NCBI GenBank assembly: GCA_019828545.1
Contig: JACVRA010000171.1
Span: forward strand, 310,001-374,000
From: Paracamarosporium sp. OC-R06-R3
Taxonomy: Eukaryota; Ascomycota; Dothideomycetes; Pleosporales; Didymosphaeriaceae
DNA length: 64,000 bases
Reading direction: 5' to 3'
Part shown: positions 35,001 to 46,381 of the stretch, piece by piece
Layout: each line of letters starts with the position of its first letter
Position numbering within the stretch: position 1 is the first letter of the stretch
The notes under the pieces: generated by a model
Told to the model about the DNA's origin: nothing
The model's database searches: none
Seen by the model: only the letters and a program-made list of their open reading frames with translations
Translations under genes and position numbers: made by a program

Positions 35001-37444
35001 AGGCAGACTTGCGTGAGGCCGAAACTCCTTTTTGGCTTGCGGCTTGGACTCTGAGCCTGTCTTGTTGGAGCATAATAGCCCTCTGACGTCCGCTCGCTAC
35101 AAAAATATCGTCGCTTTGACTTTTCCTACAGAAATATCGGTAAGGCACTCTCCACTTGCTGCAATTGGGAATATTCGAGCTCAACCAATGGCTAACAAAG
35201 AACATCACACGACCACTCAAGAACGCCGTAGCAACCGTCTCTGCGACCATTATCACATCTTCGGGGTCGCGGTAGTCGCCGGAGTCCGCCTTCTCGCACA
35301 AAAAAAGTTTCTAGATTCTTTCCATGATGGGCGGGCTTGATTGACACCGATCACCTTACCCACCTGCTGCCTTGCATTCTCATGCTACTCGTGGGAAGCA
35401 ATTGCGGAAATCAACCGACATGATAAAGGCCGTACCTGCAACCAGGGCGCCATACCATCAACAATCTGCGTAAGTTCGGTGGTTGCCACAACTGTGTGGA
35501 ATAACGCCACACTACTCTGCCCATCCATAGATTGTAAGCTAGTAGAAGGGCCCATTAGTTCCATCACGTTCCCCTCAGGCGAGCTAGTGTATCAAGGTTG
35601 CCAGAAGCGCTTCGATCAAGTGGACTGATCCAAACCATGCGTGGTGAGACAGAAGTCCAAGCTGTCAATCTAACTGTGTTACTGGAGATGCAATGTTCCC
35701 ACAGAATCTGATTCTAAGACCACCAGCCACCGCACAAACATAATATCCGGCTGCCTAATGCTGCCTACACGATGTGGCTCGCCCACCTCAACACTTTTGG
35801 ATTCAATGATCGGGGACTTAGCGGCTGAGTGCGGCAAATTGTCAGAAAAGATTCAGAGTTTTTTTTGGGACGGGATTTGCCATTGACGTGTTTTATTGGT
35901 GATGAGAGAAACTTAGTAGAACCTATATTCGATCGCTTTTAACAACTGTGCGTTAGGCCTGCGCCTGTAGAGGTATTTTAGCATCTCCGTCTGATACTTG
36001 TACTGTATGGGACTTTATGTTTTAGGTTCTTTAGACCTCTAATCGTATATCAGTGATCATACAAATACATTCCAACAATATACTTAATTCTTGTAGTAAC
36101 ATAAAACCTTCTCACAGTAGATCTCGCCCAATCACTAGTACAGCCATTCTTTCATGCAACAGTAAGCATTGTTCGATGGAACCCCAACAGGGACAGAATC
36201 CTGTTGGGAACTGCAGTCTCACCTACGTATTTTGATATCCATTACAGCGTTAGATAATGTACCGGTCCATCAACCTTATCGTAGCTTAGAGACAACTGCA
36301 TCGAACAAACATGGAGTTAGGACACTTTCCGCATTTTCATCCTGGTCAAACAAACTTTGAAAAGGGTAGACAGCCTGCGCAGACTTATAATGTTCCAGTC
36401 CCTATTACTTTTAAATCATGTCGATAGTTTTGACTGCCTGTTGAAAGTACGCTCGTTCGAGGTGTTTGATCCATGCCTTCTACAAACCAAGGAACCAGCT
36501 ATGATGACCCGCCGATGGCGATCCGCTTGAGCATTACAGCATGGACAAGCTAGCCTTCAGTCAACAATTGCACTGTCCATTTGTATCTAGACTTGAAGCG
36601 TCTGTATATGGATTCTGTCCTGTCTCATTCAATAACCCAACGTTCAGAAGCGCAAATCTATTCGATTCCAAGCACGAGATTTACGCACTTGCAAATCGTA
36701 GTGTGTTGTACATAAAATGGATCATACCGGCAGATCTCATACCAGAGCAATTCCAATCTAGAACAGGAGAGAGAGTTTCGTGAAATCCGTGTTAGCTGGA
36801 GGTAACCAGTAAAGTCCTACGTGGGGCGCTTTGCAGGGACGTATTATAAAGCTGAGTATATTACGTATAATAGGCATCGTTCGATATTTCATCACACCAA
36901 TTCATAGGTGTGAGCTCATCTCAAGCGGAGATGGAGAAATGCGAGTAAAGACGGAGACGTGCCTATGGGGATTGGTATAAATTTAGTATAGTACGACATA
37001 TAACCTTATAGGACTGTATTGGGACGGGTAGGGTATGCATGGTAAATCTTAACAACCTAGAATAGTCTGGCGGACGTCCCAGTCCAAACGATATCGATTC
37101 ATTTCATTTCAAACGGGTGATATTTGACAAATGCGGATTGTGTAGTATGTACTGGCGGAGCATGCAAAATTGGCTATTTCGGAGCTACAAATACAACAAT
37201 TCGAACGATGAAATTTGTAATAATATTTACTACGTGAGGGGATAACGTATCATGAATAATGAATCGCAATATCCTCGAATACACAGGGGTATATCCCAAA
37301 AACCCGCAAGCACCCCCCTAAAAATCAAACCAAGACGCCGAGGTATGCCCGTAAAACGGGCTTTTCGGAGTCATTGCAATCGTAGAAGGTATAAACAAAG
37401 GGAGAAGTTATGTATGCATAGACCCATTCACATCGACATGTCGC
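26046..37444. other. 11.4-kb interval without a supportable gene
   Basis: I read both strands. There are many ORFs of 60-140 codons, but none shows domain motifs, a codon pattern matching the real genes, or convincing intron-linked partners. Base composition is mixed: 32.8-34.3 kb is fairly GC-rich, while 35.9-37.4 kb is AT-rich. The first few hundred bases are the kelch-BTB 3' flank. The best of the weak candidates are the minus-strand frame 32720-33103 and a plus-strand ATG at 28572 behind a TATAAA; neither is strong enough to annotate. This may be decayed transposon or accessory sequence, or it may hold non-coding transcripts. Confidence 0.5.
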
Positions 37445-38344
37445 CTATGCGAACATGCACATGTAAATCACGGTCAATCCCAATGCATACCACCCAGCAT
37501 ATTTACCAACACCAAGTGCGATGCCCGCATCGTCGGTTCCACCAGGAGCAGTAGTTCCATTCGGTAATGTGCCGTTCAAAATCAGCGTAGTTGTGCCGTT
37601 GACATCGGCAACATTGATAATTGACTTGTTCAGAGCGTCATAGCTCCCGTTCCCCACCAGATCCTTCAGATACTGCTTGTTGTCGTTCTCATCACAGCCA
37701 CACGTGCTGTATTCTTCGCAAAGACACGTAACGGGCAACGACGTATTGGTACCGTTAGGGTTTGTCGCGTTGTGGGCGGATTCGTTGACGAAGCGATACG
37801 GGTTATGGAAATAGTATGGATAGACGCTGTAGAGCCAGAGACCTGGGAGAAGACCGACAAGAAGTACGGGCGCGATAACGGCACCTGCGATGAGGCCTTT
37901 CGGTGTCTTACTGCCTGACTTATAAGGCGTTGCGGCCCCTCCACCATAAAAGCCACCACCACCGAATGCGCGAGGCGATCCAGAGCCTGCGCGGGTGGAA
38001 CCGCCGGTGTTGGAAGTCGATGATGTTCTTCCCGATGAGCCTGAACTACCGGACGAGCTGCTACCGGATTTGCTTCCGCCTGAGAGAGATCAGTAAATGC
38101 CATGTTAACGGTAGACGAAATGATCGTCCTATTCGATCAGGGAAACCTTACTGCCGCTACTTCCACTTTTGCCCCCGCCACCTTTCCGCTTTTCTAAAGC
38201 ATTCTCGGGAGCTAGAATACCCGCACTCCTCACGCCCACCGCCTGCTCATCGTGAACGTTCACGACATCGGAAGTTGGGACCGATACAGCATGGGCCGTA
38301 GAGATCGCGAGAGCGAAGTATGTTGCGAGACGCGATATCCTCAT
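37445..38344 (-). CDS. Secreted or membrane-anchored Ser/Gly-rich protein with a Cys-rich luminal domain (DUF7732-like)
   Basis: Exons 38344-38152 and 38079-37445, 275 aa; the 72-nt intron has a GTAAGG donor. An N-terminal signal peptide (LATYFALAISTAHA) is followed by a Kex2-type site (ALEKR) and a low-complexity GGGGKSGSSGS tract. A hydrophobic segment, LIAGAVIAPVLLVGLLPGLW, looks membrane-spanning. Then comes a conserved-looking domain with CLCEEYSTCGCD and at least six N-glycosylation sequons (NGT, NGS, NES, NAT, NTS). The last ~20 residues are hydrophobic (WYALGLTVIYMCMFA), fitting a GPI-anchor signal or a second membrane helix. I believe it belongs to the fungal DUF7732 group, from the CEEYS-CGCD pattern. 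The function is unknown; a cell-surface role is likely. Confidence 0.82.
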
Positions 38345-39641
38345 GTTGACTCAAGTGATGTTGCGCGAAGGTGTGTTATGAGGTTAAGACCCAATAGATG
38401 ATGTGTCTCTCAAAGATAGACTTCAACTGTAGAAAGCCGACGGCTACTGTTTGGATACACACAATTTCGGCGTAGACTGACTGCTAAATGAGAACTGACC
38501 AGGTTAGGGACCTGTTATTTGTATGATGGGGAGGTATGGGGAAGAGGCAAACACGATGTCATAATGTACTGCGCCCTGCAGCGGAAACAACCAGCGGATT
38601 GCTCTTGGCGCAAGGCTAAGCCACACGCAGGGAAGCCGCCTCGGCGGGCAAACCACCGAACAGCTGCTGCGCCGCTATACTCTGCTCTCGACTGGGCGCA
38701 AATCGACATGGTAATCAGTCAAATGACCTGCTAGTTTTGGTGATAGTGAATATTCCAACCTGGTCTAACCGTCCTGCTCTGCGGGCGTAAGAGCAGATTC
38801 AGAGTTCATTATCCTAGTGCCAAGCCATGACTTCATGAGTGCTGATCTACTGCGGATATTGAAGCTTTCTGGAACCAAGTTGCCTTCTATGACGATTCAA
38901 TCCTTCGTAACTCGGCAAGCGACACCAGCAGCTTCTTGATTTGTGATTGTTGTATGATCGTGTCAGGGCAAACAGGACCAATCGCTGAAGGTGCAGAATC
39001 CTACGCCTACATGAGCTAATGCAAATTGTATGCAAGCCAAGCCAGCTTGGATAGTTTGAATGCTTGATGTGTCAGTGTTACATTTTCGTCTTCAATTAGA
39101 TATCCCGAAGAGCGTTTCATCCTAAGTGTAAACCAGCATGTAAAGTCAATTGAACACATTTTGTAACGGAGGAAGAACTAATGGGAAGTCTTGTTGAAAA
39201 CATCCAAATGGGAAGCGGATATTTGTTATCAACCATGTAATCGCACAGCCTCACGATTGCCTATAGCGACTACCATATAGAAGTCGACATCTCTGCCACT
39301 GCTTCTGGGTGGTTTGTGGCCTTCGCGCTTGGGTGAACTTCAAATAGCTCACCTACTGTCACTGTCGATGATCCATAAAATGTTGTCCAGTCGCATACTA
39401 TTGCCACCACCAGCTCCCTCAGGCTGAACTCAGGCTGCCTGACACCGTCCCTTGCATGCTGATCGGAAAATCGTAGAGCCATGAAGGCTATTTCGACGTC
39501 GATGTACACCAGTGGGGCGGAGCAGGGCGGGCGAGATTGAAACAGCTGTGGCTGTAGCAGGTAGACGTCTCGGTACATCGTGTCTTCGAGCTTTCCGATG
39601 GCGGCACTGGCCAGAACCTTGCAGATACATTAGGTCCACCA
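38345..39641. other. Intergenic region
   Basis: No supported gene. A minus-strand frame at 39270-39578 (ATG at 39578; contains YIDVEIAFMALRFSD) is open for 102 codons directly downstream of PET117, but has no recognisable domain and may be only 3' UTR sequence. Confidence 0.45.
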
Positions 39642-39963
39642 CTATGATGCTGCTCTGCCACTTTGCTGCGCTGCTGGTCCTCCACCGTCTGAAACCGTCT
39701 GCACCTTCCTGTATTCTTCCTCAAGTGCCCTTTGCATCTCGAAGTCGGCTTGTCGCTCACGCTTCAGTCGCTGTTGCTCGTAGTCGCGGATGACGCCTGC
39801 ATGCATCGCCTGGATATAGCTATTAGCTACAGAGAAGGAAAAATCGTGAAAGAATGATTGCTCATACAGCTTTTTCTGCACGCTGCGAATAATGGACAAA
39901 GATGACAATGCCAATTGCCCCCAGCGAAGTGGTAGCAAGCGTCAGCTTGGAAGCGCGCGACAT
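39642..39963 (-). CDS. PET117: Pet117, cytochrome c oxidase assembly factor
   Basis: Exons 39963-39868 and 39809-39642, 87 aa. The 58-nt intron falls exactly between RAEKA and AMHAGV (GTATGA donor, GTAGCTAATAG branch region). The protein starts MSRASKLTLATTSLG and continues into one hydrophobic segment (AIGIVIFVHY). It then has the family core MHAGVIRDYEQQRLKRE and a charged helix, ending in a low-complexity tail. Size and layout match Pet117, a small mitochondrial inner-membrane protein needed for complex IV (heme a) assembly. Its start lies only about 180 bp from the divergent V-ATPase G gene. Confidence 0.9.
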
Positions 39964-40142
39964 GATTGCGAAATCAAACAGGAATGAGTGAATGGATGAG
40001 TGGTGCGGAACTCGCTCGGTGGAGAGACTTTGGACGGCGGGAGCTTGGGCCACTCTTAGCTTGGCGGTCCTCCGCCTGTGATGGACCTTCCATGCGCTCT
40101 TGACTCCGCTAGTCAACAACCACCATATTTACTACGTCCATC
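39964..40142. promoter_or_regulatory. Short bidirectional promoter between PET117 and VMA10
   Basis: Only 179 bp separate the two divergent start codons, so both core promoters and leaders must lie here. No TATA box is obvious. Co-expression of the two genes is inferred from spacing. Confidence 0.5.
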
Positions 40143-40736
40143 ATGGTCAGTTTGAGCGAGCCTTGATGCTTCTATGTTGACCTGACGGTTTCTAGTCTGC
40201 TCAAAACTCCGCAGGTATCCAAACGCTGCTTGACGTAAGACACTCAACCCACTCCGATACGTAGAGCTCACACCGGACGTAGGCCGAGCGAGAGGCACAA
40301 AAGATTGTGCAGCAAGGTATGTCATAGCCTGAATGCTGGGTACCTGCGGCTAACAGATTACAGCAAGAGAATGTACGCAACTTGGCCGATATCTGCGTCA
40401 TTGCGCTGACCCCACTAGACCGCACGAAGCGAGTAAAAGACGCTCGAAGCGAAGCGCAAAAGGAAATCGAAGACTACCGAAAGGAGAAAGAGGACGAGTT
40501 CCAGAAGTTTGAGAAAGAGGTCCGTCATTATGCGCCTGGTTAGGTGAAGATGTGGACTAACAGCCACCCAGCACAGCTCTGGCAACAAGAAGGCCGAAGA
40601 CGATGCAAAGAAGGATACTGACGGCAAGGTCAAGGAGATTGATGACATTGGCAAGAAGTCAGGAGCCAAGGTTGTAGAGCAGCTTATTGAGGCCGCCTCA
40701 AATGCGAAACCCGAGCCGCCACGCGGACGAGACTGA
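40143..40736 (+). CDS. VMA10: V-type proton ATPase subunit G
   Basis: Six exons: 40143-40145, 40196-40234, 40283-40316, 40364-40372, 40419-40519 and 40572-40736; 116 aa. The first coding exon is the ATG alone and exon 4 is nine bases. The spliced product begins MSAQNSAGIQTLLDAEREA and runs through IVQQAREYRTKRVKDARSE to QLIEAASNAK, which is the subunit G pattern throughout. Each junction uses GT...AG (GTCAGT, GTAAGA, GTATGT, GTACGC, GTCCGT). Family knowledge: subunit G pairs with subunit E as a peripheral stator stalk of the vacuolar proton pump; the charged helical sequence fits. Ordinary ORF searches miss this gene because no exon exceeds about 55 codons. Confidence 0.9.
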
Positions 40737-41292
40737 GTTCTTCAGTAAGAAGCTGGAATAGGAGGACATAAATACTCTCGAAATCTCTATTACAGAGAAC
40801 ACGTGTACCTTGGACTTAATCTGGATAGTGAGCAGAAACGGCTGCGAAGGGGTTTACATACTTCAGCCCGGCAGGTGGTAACTCAATATCTGGGGGCTTT
40901 GTAGACGGAGTACGAATAACACGATGCATTCCAATGAACCACTGTCATTATTGAGCATGTTGAGCATATTTCCGAATTACCAAGTTTGGTCAGATATACC
41001 AAGTCACTTTCTACGGATTAACGTAGTCCATGGGCGGTTCACTAAGTAACGAAGTCTTAAGTCGAGTTGACAAACAATTCATGTTTTTCAACAAAAGCAC
41101 AATGCTCGACATCCTTAGATACAATCAGACACAGATGTAGCATATACAAACGCGCACAGTAGGGTGACCCCAGAATCAATGATTACTGGACCCTGCAGGG
41201 CTCGCGCGTTCAGTTACGTCATCTTGAAACTTTCGAACATGAAGTTCGACGACCATAGCATGCTCACGCCATCAAACAATGCGCGACAACAA
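40737..41292. other. Intergenic region
   Basis: VMA10 3' flank and lipase promoter. No coding signal. A frame is open from about 41164 into the lipase gene, so an upstream start is possible there. Confidence 0.45.
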
Positions 41293-42839
41293 ATGATACG
41301 GCCAATTGTACATGCGAGAATATGCTCGCTGCAGATATCACGACGCGCCACCTTATTACCCTCCACTCGAAGGGCGTTCAGTAATGCGCAAAGACAAAAG
41401 GAAGACCCGCGACTGCAGGACATTGGACGCGTCTTGAAAGACGAATATGCCGTGGTAAGGGAACATTATGGTATAACTCTCGCATAATTTTTGGCAAGCA
41501 TTTCTAATACTGATCAGATACTCCTGTACGTTGAACAATCGTATGCAAGAATCCCGCGATCCCTGACCGTTTCATAGAAGCACACCATAATCCTCGCTCA
41601 TGGCCTCCTTGGCTTCGATGAGTTCCGACTTGCAGGCCGCTTTCTTCCTGGAATTCAATATTGGAGAGGCATAACAGATGCACTGTCAGCGAAGGGAGTC
41701 GAGGTTATCGTGGCTGCTGTGCCTCCTTCTGGAAGTATCGAAGCCAGAGCAGCGCGCTTGGCCGAGGACATAGCGCAGAAGGCTCAAGGAAAGGCTGTCA
41801 ACATCATCGCGTAAGTGTAGAATATGAAGACCTTTTGGTCATGATGAGAGGACAAAATGCTAACTGGGTGTAGGCATAGTATGGTGCGTTATTAAGATTT
41901 AATTTTTTATTGGATGTATTGACTGATTCTGAAATAGGGGTAAACAAGTCGTTGCGAAGGGAAGAATTCAGCTGAAAGAAGACAGTGGACTCGATTCCCG
42001 ATACATGATCAGTCGCCTAAAACCTGACAATGTCAAGGTCCTGTCACTGACTACTGTCGCAACACCGCATCGCGGCAGTGCTTTCGCAGACTATATGTTT
42101 GATACCATAGGCCGTGAGTCCGCTGTTGTTCATATCGGAAATCTGTTAATTTCGACTAGCCCACCAGATACGTAGACTATATCGAGTCATGGAGTACTTT
42201 GGTCTAGAAACGGGTGCTTTCTCTCAACTGACGCGCAAATACATGCAAGGGGAGTTTAATAATAAGACACCAGATGTGAAGGGCATCAAGTAGGTTTCAA
42301 ATCTACTTTTTTCTGCTCCGTGGTTGATCAAGTATCAGGTACTACTCGTACGGGGCAAGCTTGGAGCCTTCGTCCTGGTCCGTGTTCGCCCTCTCGCACT
42401 CGATTATCAAACAAAGAGAAGGTGGCATTAACGACGGACTTGTTAGGTAAGACCTAAGTCCCTACGTATAGTGTGGAGCTAACACATGCAGTGTGGCATC
42501 GAGCCAGTGGGGAGATTACAAAGGCACTCTAATTGGAGTCAGCCATCTGGATTTGATAAACTGGACAAATCGCCTTAAATGGTTCTTTTGGGAGCTCACT
42601 GGAAGCAAGCGAAAGTGAGTGCCCTTACATCAAAAGGCCTCCATCCTAACTACAATCTGTTGACTGAGTGCAGCTTCAACGCTATCGCGTTCTATCTCGA
42701 TATTGCGGGTACGTTTGGATAGTTGCAATGCGTCTTCCAACATTCTTTCATTCATCATCGCGAAGCGAGGTCGTCCGATCTTTTGCTAGGGTTCGTGCTG
42801 ACTCTGTTTCCAGACATGCTGGCGAAAGAAGGCCTCTAA
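41293..42839 (+). CDS. Tgl2-like mitochondrial lipase (alpha/beta hydrolase)
   Basis: Eleven exons: 41293-41470, 41518-41525, 41578-41810, 41874-41883, 41938-41939, 41986-42113, 42160-42289, 42339-42446, 42492-42614, 42674-42708 and 42814-42839; 326 aa. The N terminus (MIRPIVHARICSLQISRR) is basic and amphipathic like a mitochondrial presequence. ILAHGLLGF is the oxyanion-hole block. The nucleophile elbow HSMGG (Ser142) is assembled from exons 3 to 6. TVATPHRGSAFADY follows; the acid residue is probably the Asp of INDGLVS and the catalytic His lies in GVSHLDLINW. This is the pattern of S. cerevisiae Tgl2 and related bacterial lipases. Exon 5 is only the dinucleotide GG, so it could instead reflect an indel, but every other junction is clean. 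The start is uncertain; in-frame ATGs exist upstream. Confidence 0.82.
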
Positions 42840-43511
42840 GCAATCTCGCCGCCTCTGCGACCTGGCTCCGAAGAGTGAACAACAAGGAGTGGCCCCCAAT
42901 GTAGTACGCGTCAGCCCCTGAGTTAGCCTTACCTGAGGCGAGCTTATGTATTGTCATTTTGCGGGGGGTCTGCGATCGTAAGGGTTTCCATGGACTGCGG
43001 TCGTGGCTGTGCTTAGGGATGTGGCGGAGGTTCGCGCAAAGCGGAATACGGCACGGAGCTGCATGCTGTGCGCAGCCCGCACATCTCTAGCGCACGTTAC
43101 AGGAAGATAATTCCGGGCTTCTTCTCCACTCAGCAAGAAACAATATGTAGAATTACCAAGGAAATAGACAATGGCTCTTGCTTGGGTGTCTTGGGCTGGC
43201 CTATGACGTGTGCGGGGAGCGAGCTGGGCGCGAAAAATGCCCCTCCGAACAATCCGTGCCTTTCAGCCAGACTCACAGTTACACACTGACTACGCGTCCT
43301 CCGGCTGTGTCCAAAGCTTTGACAACAAACGTCCCAGCGCACGCATACATTCAGTCCTTCATTTGCACCTGTCGCCTGAGGATAAAACGCTTGACATGTG
43401 TCGTCCGCCCTAGACACGCGCTTGCGACCGTACCTCACATAGTAAACAGACCAGCCTCTAGAAAATTGTATCGCGTGAGCGGCAGCGACCGCATTTTTGA
43501 TAGCAATCGCC
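42840..43511. other. Intergenic region upstream of second arrestin
   Basis: No supported gene; lipase 3' flank and arrestin promoter and leader. Nothing specific recognised. Confidence 0.45.
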
Positions 43512-45050
43512 ATGATTGTCCAACTTCACCTCGATCAACCGCATGACGGTCCACAACACTACACCAACCTCGATCATCTCAGCGGCAAGGTCATGCTACG
43601 GGTGCCAAATCCCGGCAATGTCAGTAGCATCGTCGTCAAGCTTGAGGGAGAGTCGCGCACGAGACTTTTGGCACCTGTGAGGCCGGATAGACCGGACAAA
43701 CAGAGGCCTGTGTTGGAAGTCCACAAGTTCTTGTACAAGACGCAGATAGTATGGCCACCAAACACGCGCCCAGAGGACGTCAACCCTAAAGCCAGCTTTA
43801 CTATCAACTCAGGAAACTATGAATATCCTTTCCAGTTCAAGGTCAGTACGTATTCTTGGTTGCTTAAACAGGTGCTAAGACAACCCTAATAGATTCCTCT
43901 GAACACCCAATGTCAGCAGCAAAATAGTTTGACCACAAATGTTTCCTTCGCAAATATGGTGCCTGAGGTAGCCAAGACACCTACGCAACATATCAAGACG
44001 ACCCTCCCACCGTCCTTGAGTGGCTTTCCCGGCGAAGCGGAGATAAGATACTACGTAAAGGTGACGGTGAACCGGCCGCAGTTCTTCAAAGAGAACCCAC
44101 GGGCTACAGCCAATTTCACTCTGCTACCTATTGAGCCACCGCGCCCGGCACAAGCGGACGGCGAGGCATATGCGAGGAGACAGCACCAATTCTTGGAGAA
44201 CTTCCAGACGCCCGCAGTTGGCAAGAAGAAAAGTATCTTCGACAGGAAACTTTCTTCGGGCCCTACATCGCCGACTTCCTCAACGACGCCACGCGTGACC
44301 GTTGATGCGCGTCTCCCGAACCCTGCCATACTCACAGCCAACCATGATCTACCCTTGAGACTCCTCGTTAAGAACATGAGTGAACGCACAAAAAACGTGT
44401 ATCTTCAGATGCTTCAAATCGAGTTGATAGGCTACACCAAAGTCCGCGCACACGAAGTAACAAGAACGGAGTCAAATAGTTGGATCCTGGCCAGCATGAG
44501 CAACATGGCTATTCCCATCGGCTCGCCCTCAGACCCAATCGGTACAGAAGTCCCTATCAACCAGGAATACTGGTCTGGGAAACCGATTCCCAACTCCGTA
44601 GCGCCGTCTTTTACTGCCTGCAACTTGAGCCGTTTCTACGAACTAGAAGTGCGCGTCGGGCTGGGCTACGGGTCCTACAACCACGGCGAGGACCAGCTTG
44701 TTGTCCTCCCGCTTCGTCTACCTGTGAAAGTCTACTCGGGCATTGCGCCACCCAAGGCTCTACTAGAAGCTTCGCTCGTAGGGGCAGACACGAAATTGAG
44801 GCCTGCGACTGGACAAAACCTCAATGCGCCGCAGATGCCGCATACACCCACTGCGCCAACGCATCAGGGCGGATTCCCGCCTGCGCAGGGCTCGGCCCAA
44901 CAAGGAGCGCCTGCGTACGAAGATGCGCCGCCAAGCTACGAGGAGGCTATTGGGGAGGATTTGCCGCCCATCAATGGATACAGAGGGAGCTATCATCCCC
45001 CGCCTGTACCGGAGGGTGCGCCAAGGTTTTCGGATGAGAAACGGAGGTGA
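43512..45050 (+). CDS. Alpha-arrestin with PPxY motif
   Basis: Exons 43512-43841 and 43893-45050, 495 aa; the intron has a GTCAGT donor and a CCCTAATAG end. The start MIVQLHLDQPH is taken rather than the in-frame ATG five codons upstream. The N-terminal arrestin fold is shown by LSGKVMLRVPN, SSIVVKLEGES, YEYPFQFKIPLN and GEAEIRYYVKVTV. The C-terminal domain follows a Ser/Thr-rich linker (TSPTSSTTPR). Near the end APPSYEEAIGED contains a PPxY motif, which binds WW domains of Rsp5-type ubiquitin ligases. Family knowledge: adaptor for ubiquitin-dependent endocytosis of nutrient transporters. It differs from the arrestin at 3162 in domain details and is not a recent tandem copy. Confidence 0.9.
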
Positions 45051-46381
45051 GGGGCAGAGGTGTGACAAGGCTCAAGTAGACTAGCATGCATATGCATGGG
45101 GTGCGTTGGGCCTCAAGTGAGTGATATGCGTTCGCAGGCTGCAAGTGAAGATGGAAGGGGACAGGCCAGTCGCGTCTGCAGGTCTCTCGTCCAATCATCC
45201 CGATGTCACGATGGCCGTGGGAGGATTTGGGCAGTACAAGGCGGGATTGATGAAACAGAAGCAAGCTGGGTGGGTCCTGTTTCAAGTGGTCAAGTAGATA
45301 TCCAATCATGATAATGTTTTAATCGAGGTCTGAGTTTTGTGCTGAGCTTTCGTTTTGCGGATTTTGGCTGTGGTAGCGGAGTGCGCCGGCGTAGGGCAGG
45401 CGGTGGTGGGATATCGTGCTGCAAGTGAGGCATTTTCGCGTGGGTGGGCGGCAAGGTGCTGGGCTGGGGTTGTGCAGGCGGGGATGTAAGCGGTGCGTGT
45501 AGAGTTCGCGACGTTGCGACAGGCATACGCGTAGAGCAGCGGCGCGTTGTTAGTTGTTGTTGTTTGTGTCAGTAACAAAACGCAGAGTCTTGGGTTGCCA
45601 GGCAGGCTCAAGAAGCCTGACATGGTTGGCGGATGAGTGGTCTAGTGACTCACTATAATCCTGATGCAGTAGTCCACGATGCTGTCGTGGTGTTGATGCA
45701 CCGTATCGATAGCGGGTAGCTATCGATATCGTCGTTTCGAAACTCGATCTCGTTGCATCCCAAACATGCGCGATGGGCGCAAAATGCACCCTGTTTCTGT
45801 GTTTGTTGTCGAATGGCGGCGCGTCGACAGGAACAGACACGCGACATGCGTCTGCTTGGCTCCACTGCTCACCGGTCTTTTGCGTCCAGCCACAGGTTTT
45901 CGAGGCGCCCTGCAGAGCTACTGCGGGCTACTGCGGGCTACTGCAAGGGAAGGCGATTGTTTCCCGTGCATGCTGCCATCCGATTCGCCTGCCTCTCGAA
46001 ACGTTTCAGGCCCGGCTCCAGGCTGCAAGCGGGGCCCGTCCAAAGGTCGAATCGTCGCGTCGAACACGTCGAAGACACATAAGAACACGCTCCAGCACCG
46101 CGAGATGGTCGTGTTTTCGCACAGCAATATTCAGCCCGGATCCAGCAGTTGGCAGACCCGTCGTGCCCAACATGGCAGTCGCCTTTGACTCACACCTGCG
46201 TCTCACGTGGAAGAGTGGGGAAGCGCATCCAGCGTGCGCCGACGGTAAATATGCGCGGCCAGAATGCGATCCTCAGGTTTCCCTTCCCAGGATTTGTTTT
46301 CGACGCTCTACATTTGCCGTTACTTGATTTATTGAAACGAAACTTTTTGACCGCTACGACTTACTTTGATGATATTCACAA
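45051..46381. other. Intergenic region
   Basis: Several overlapping ORFs occur but none has convincing protein features; composition is moderately GC-rich. It holds the arrestin 3' flank, a short tandem repeat at 45917-45946, and the F-box gene promoter. Confidence 0.45.
45917..45946. repeat. Three tandem copies of a 10-bp unit
   Basis: GCTACTGCGG is repeated three times, the last copy ending CAA. Too short to call more than a microsatellite-like repeat. Confidence 0.7.

Noticed and set aside
34873..35301. 142-codon minus-strand ORF
   Set aside because: No recognisable motif, no introns, and a different composition from the genuine genes; likely chance.
39270..39578. 102-codon minus-strand ORF after PET117
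   Set aside because: It starts only 64 bp beyond the PET117 stop, has no recognised domain and could be entirely 3' UTR; mentioned with the intergenic region instead of called.
3162..45050. The two arrestin genes as a duplicated pair
   Set aside because: They have different intron positions, different domain details and different tails; they share only the family fold and a PPxY motif, so no recent duplication is implied.
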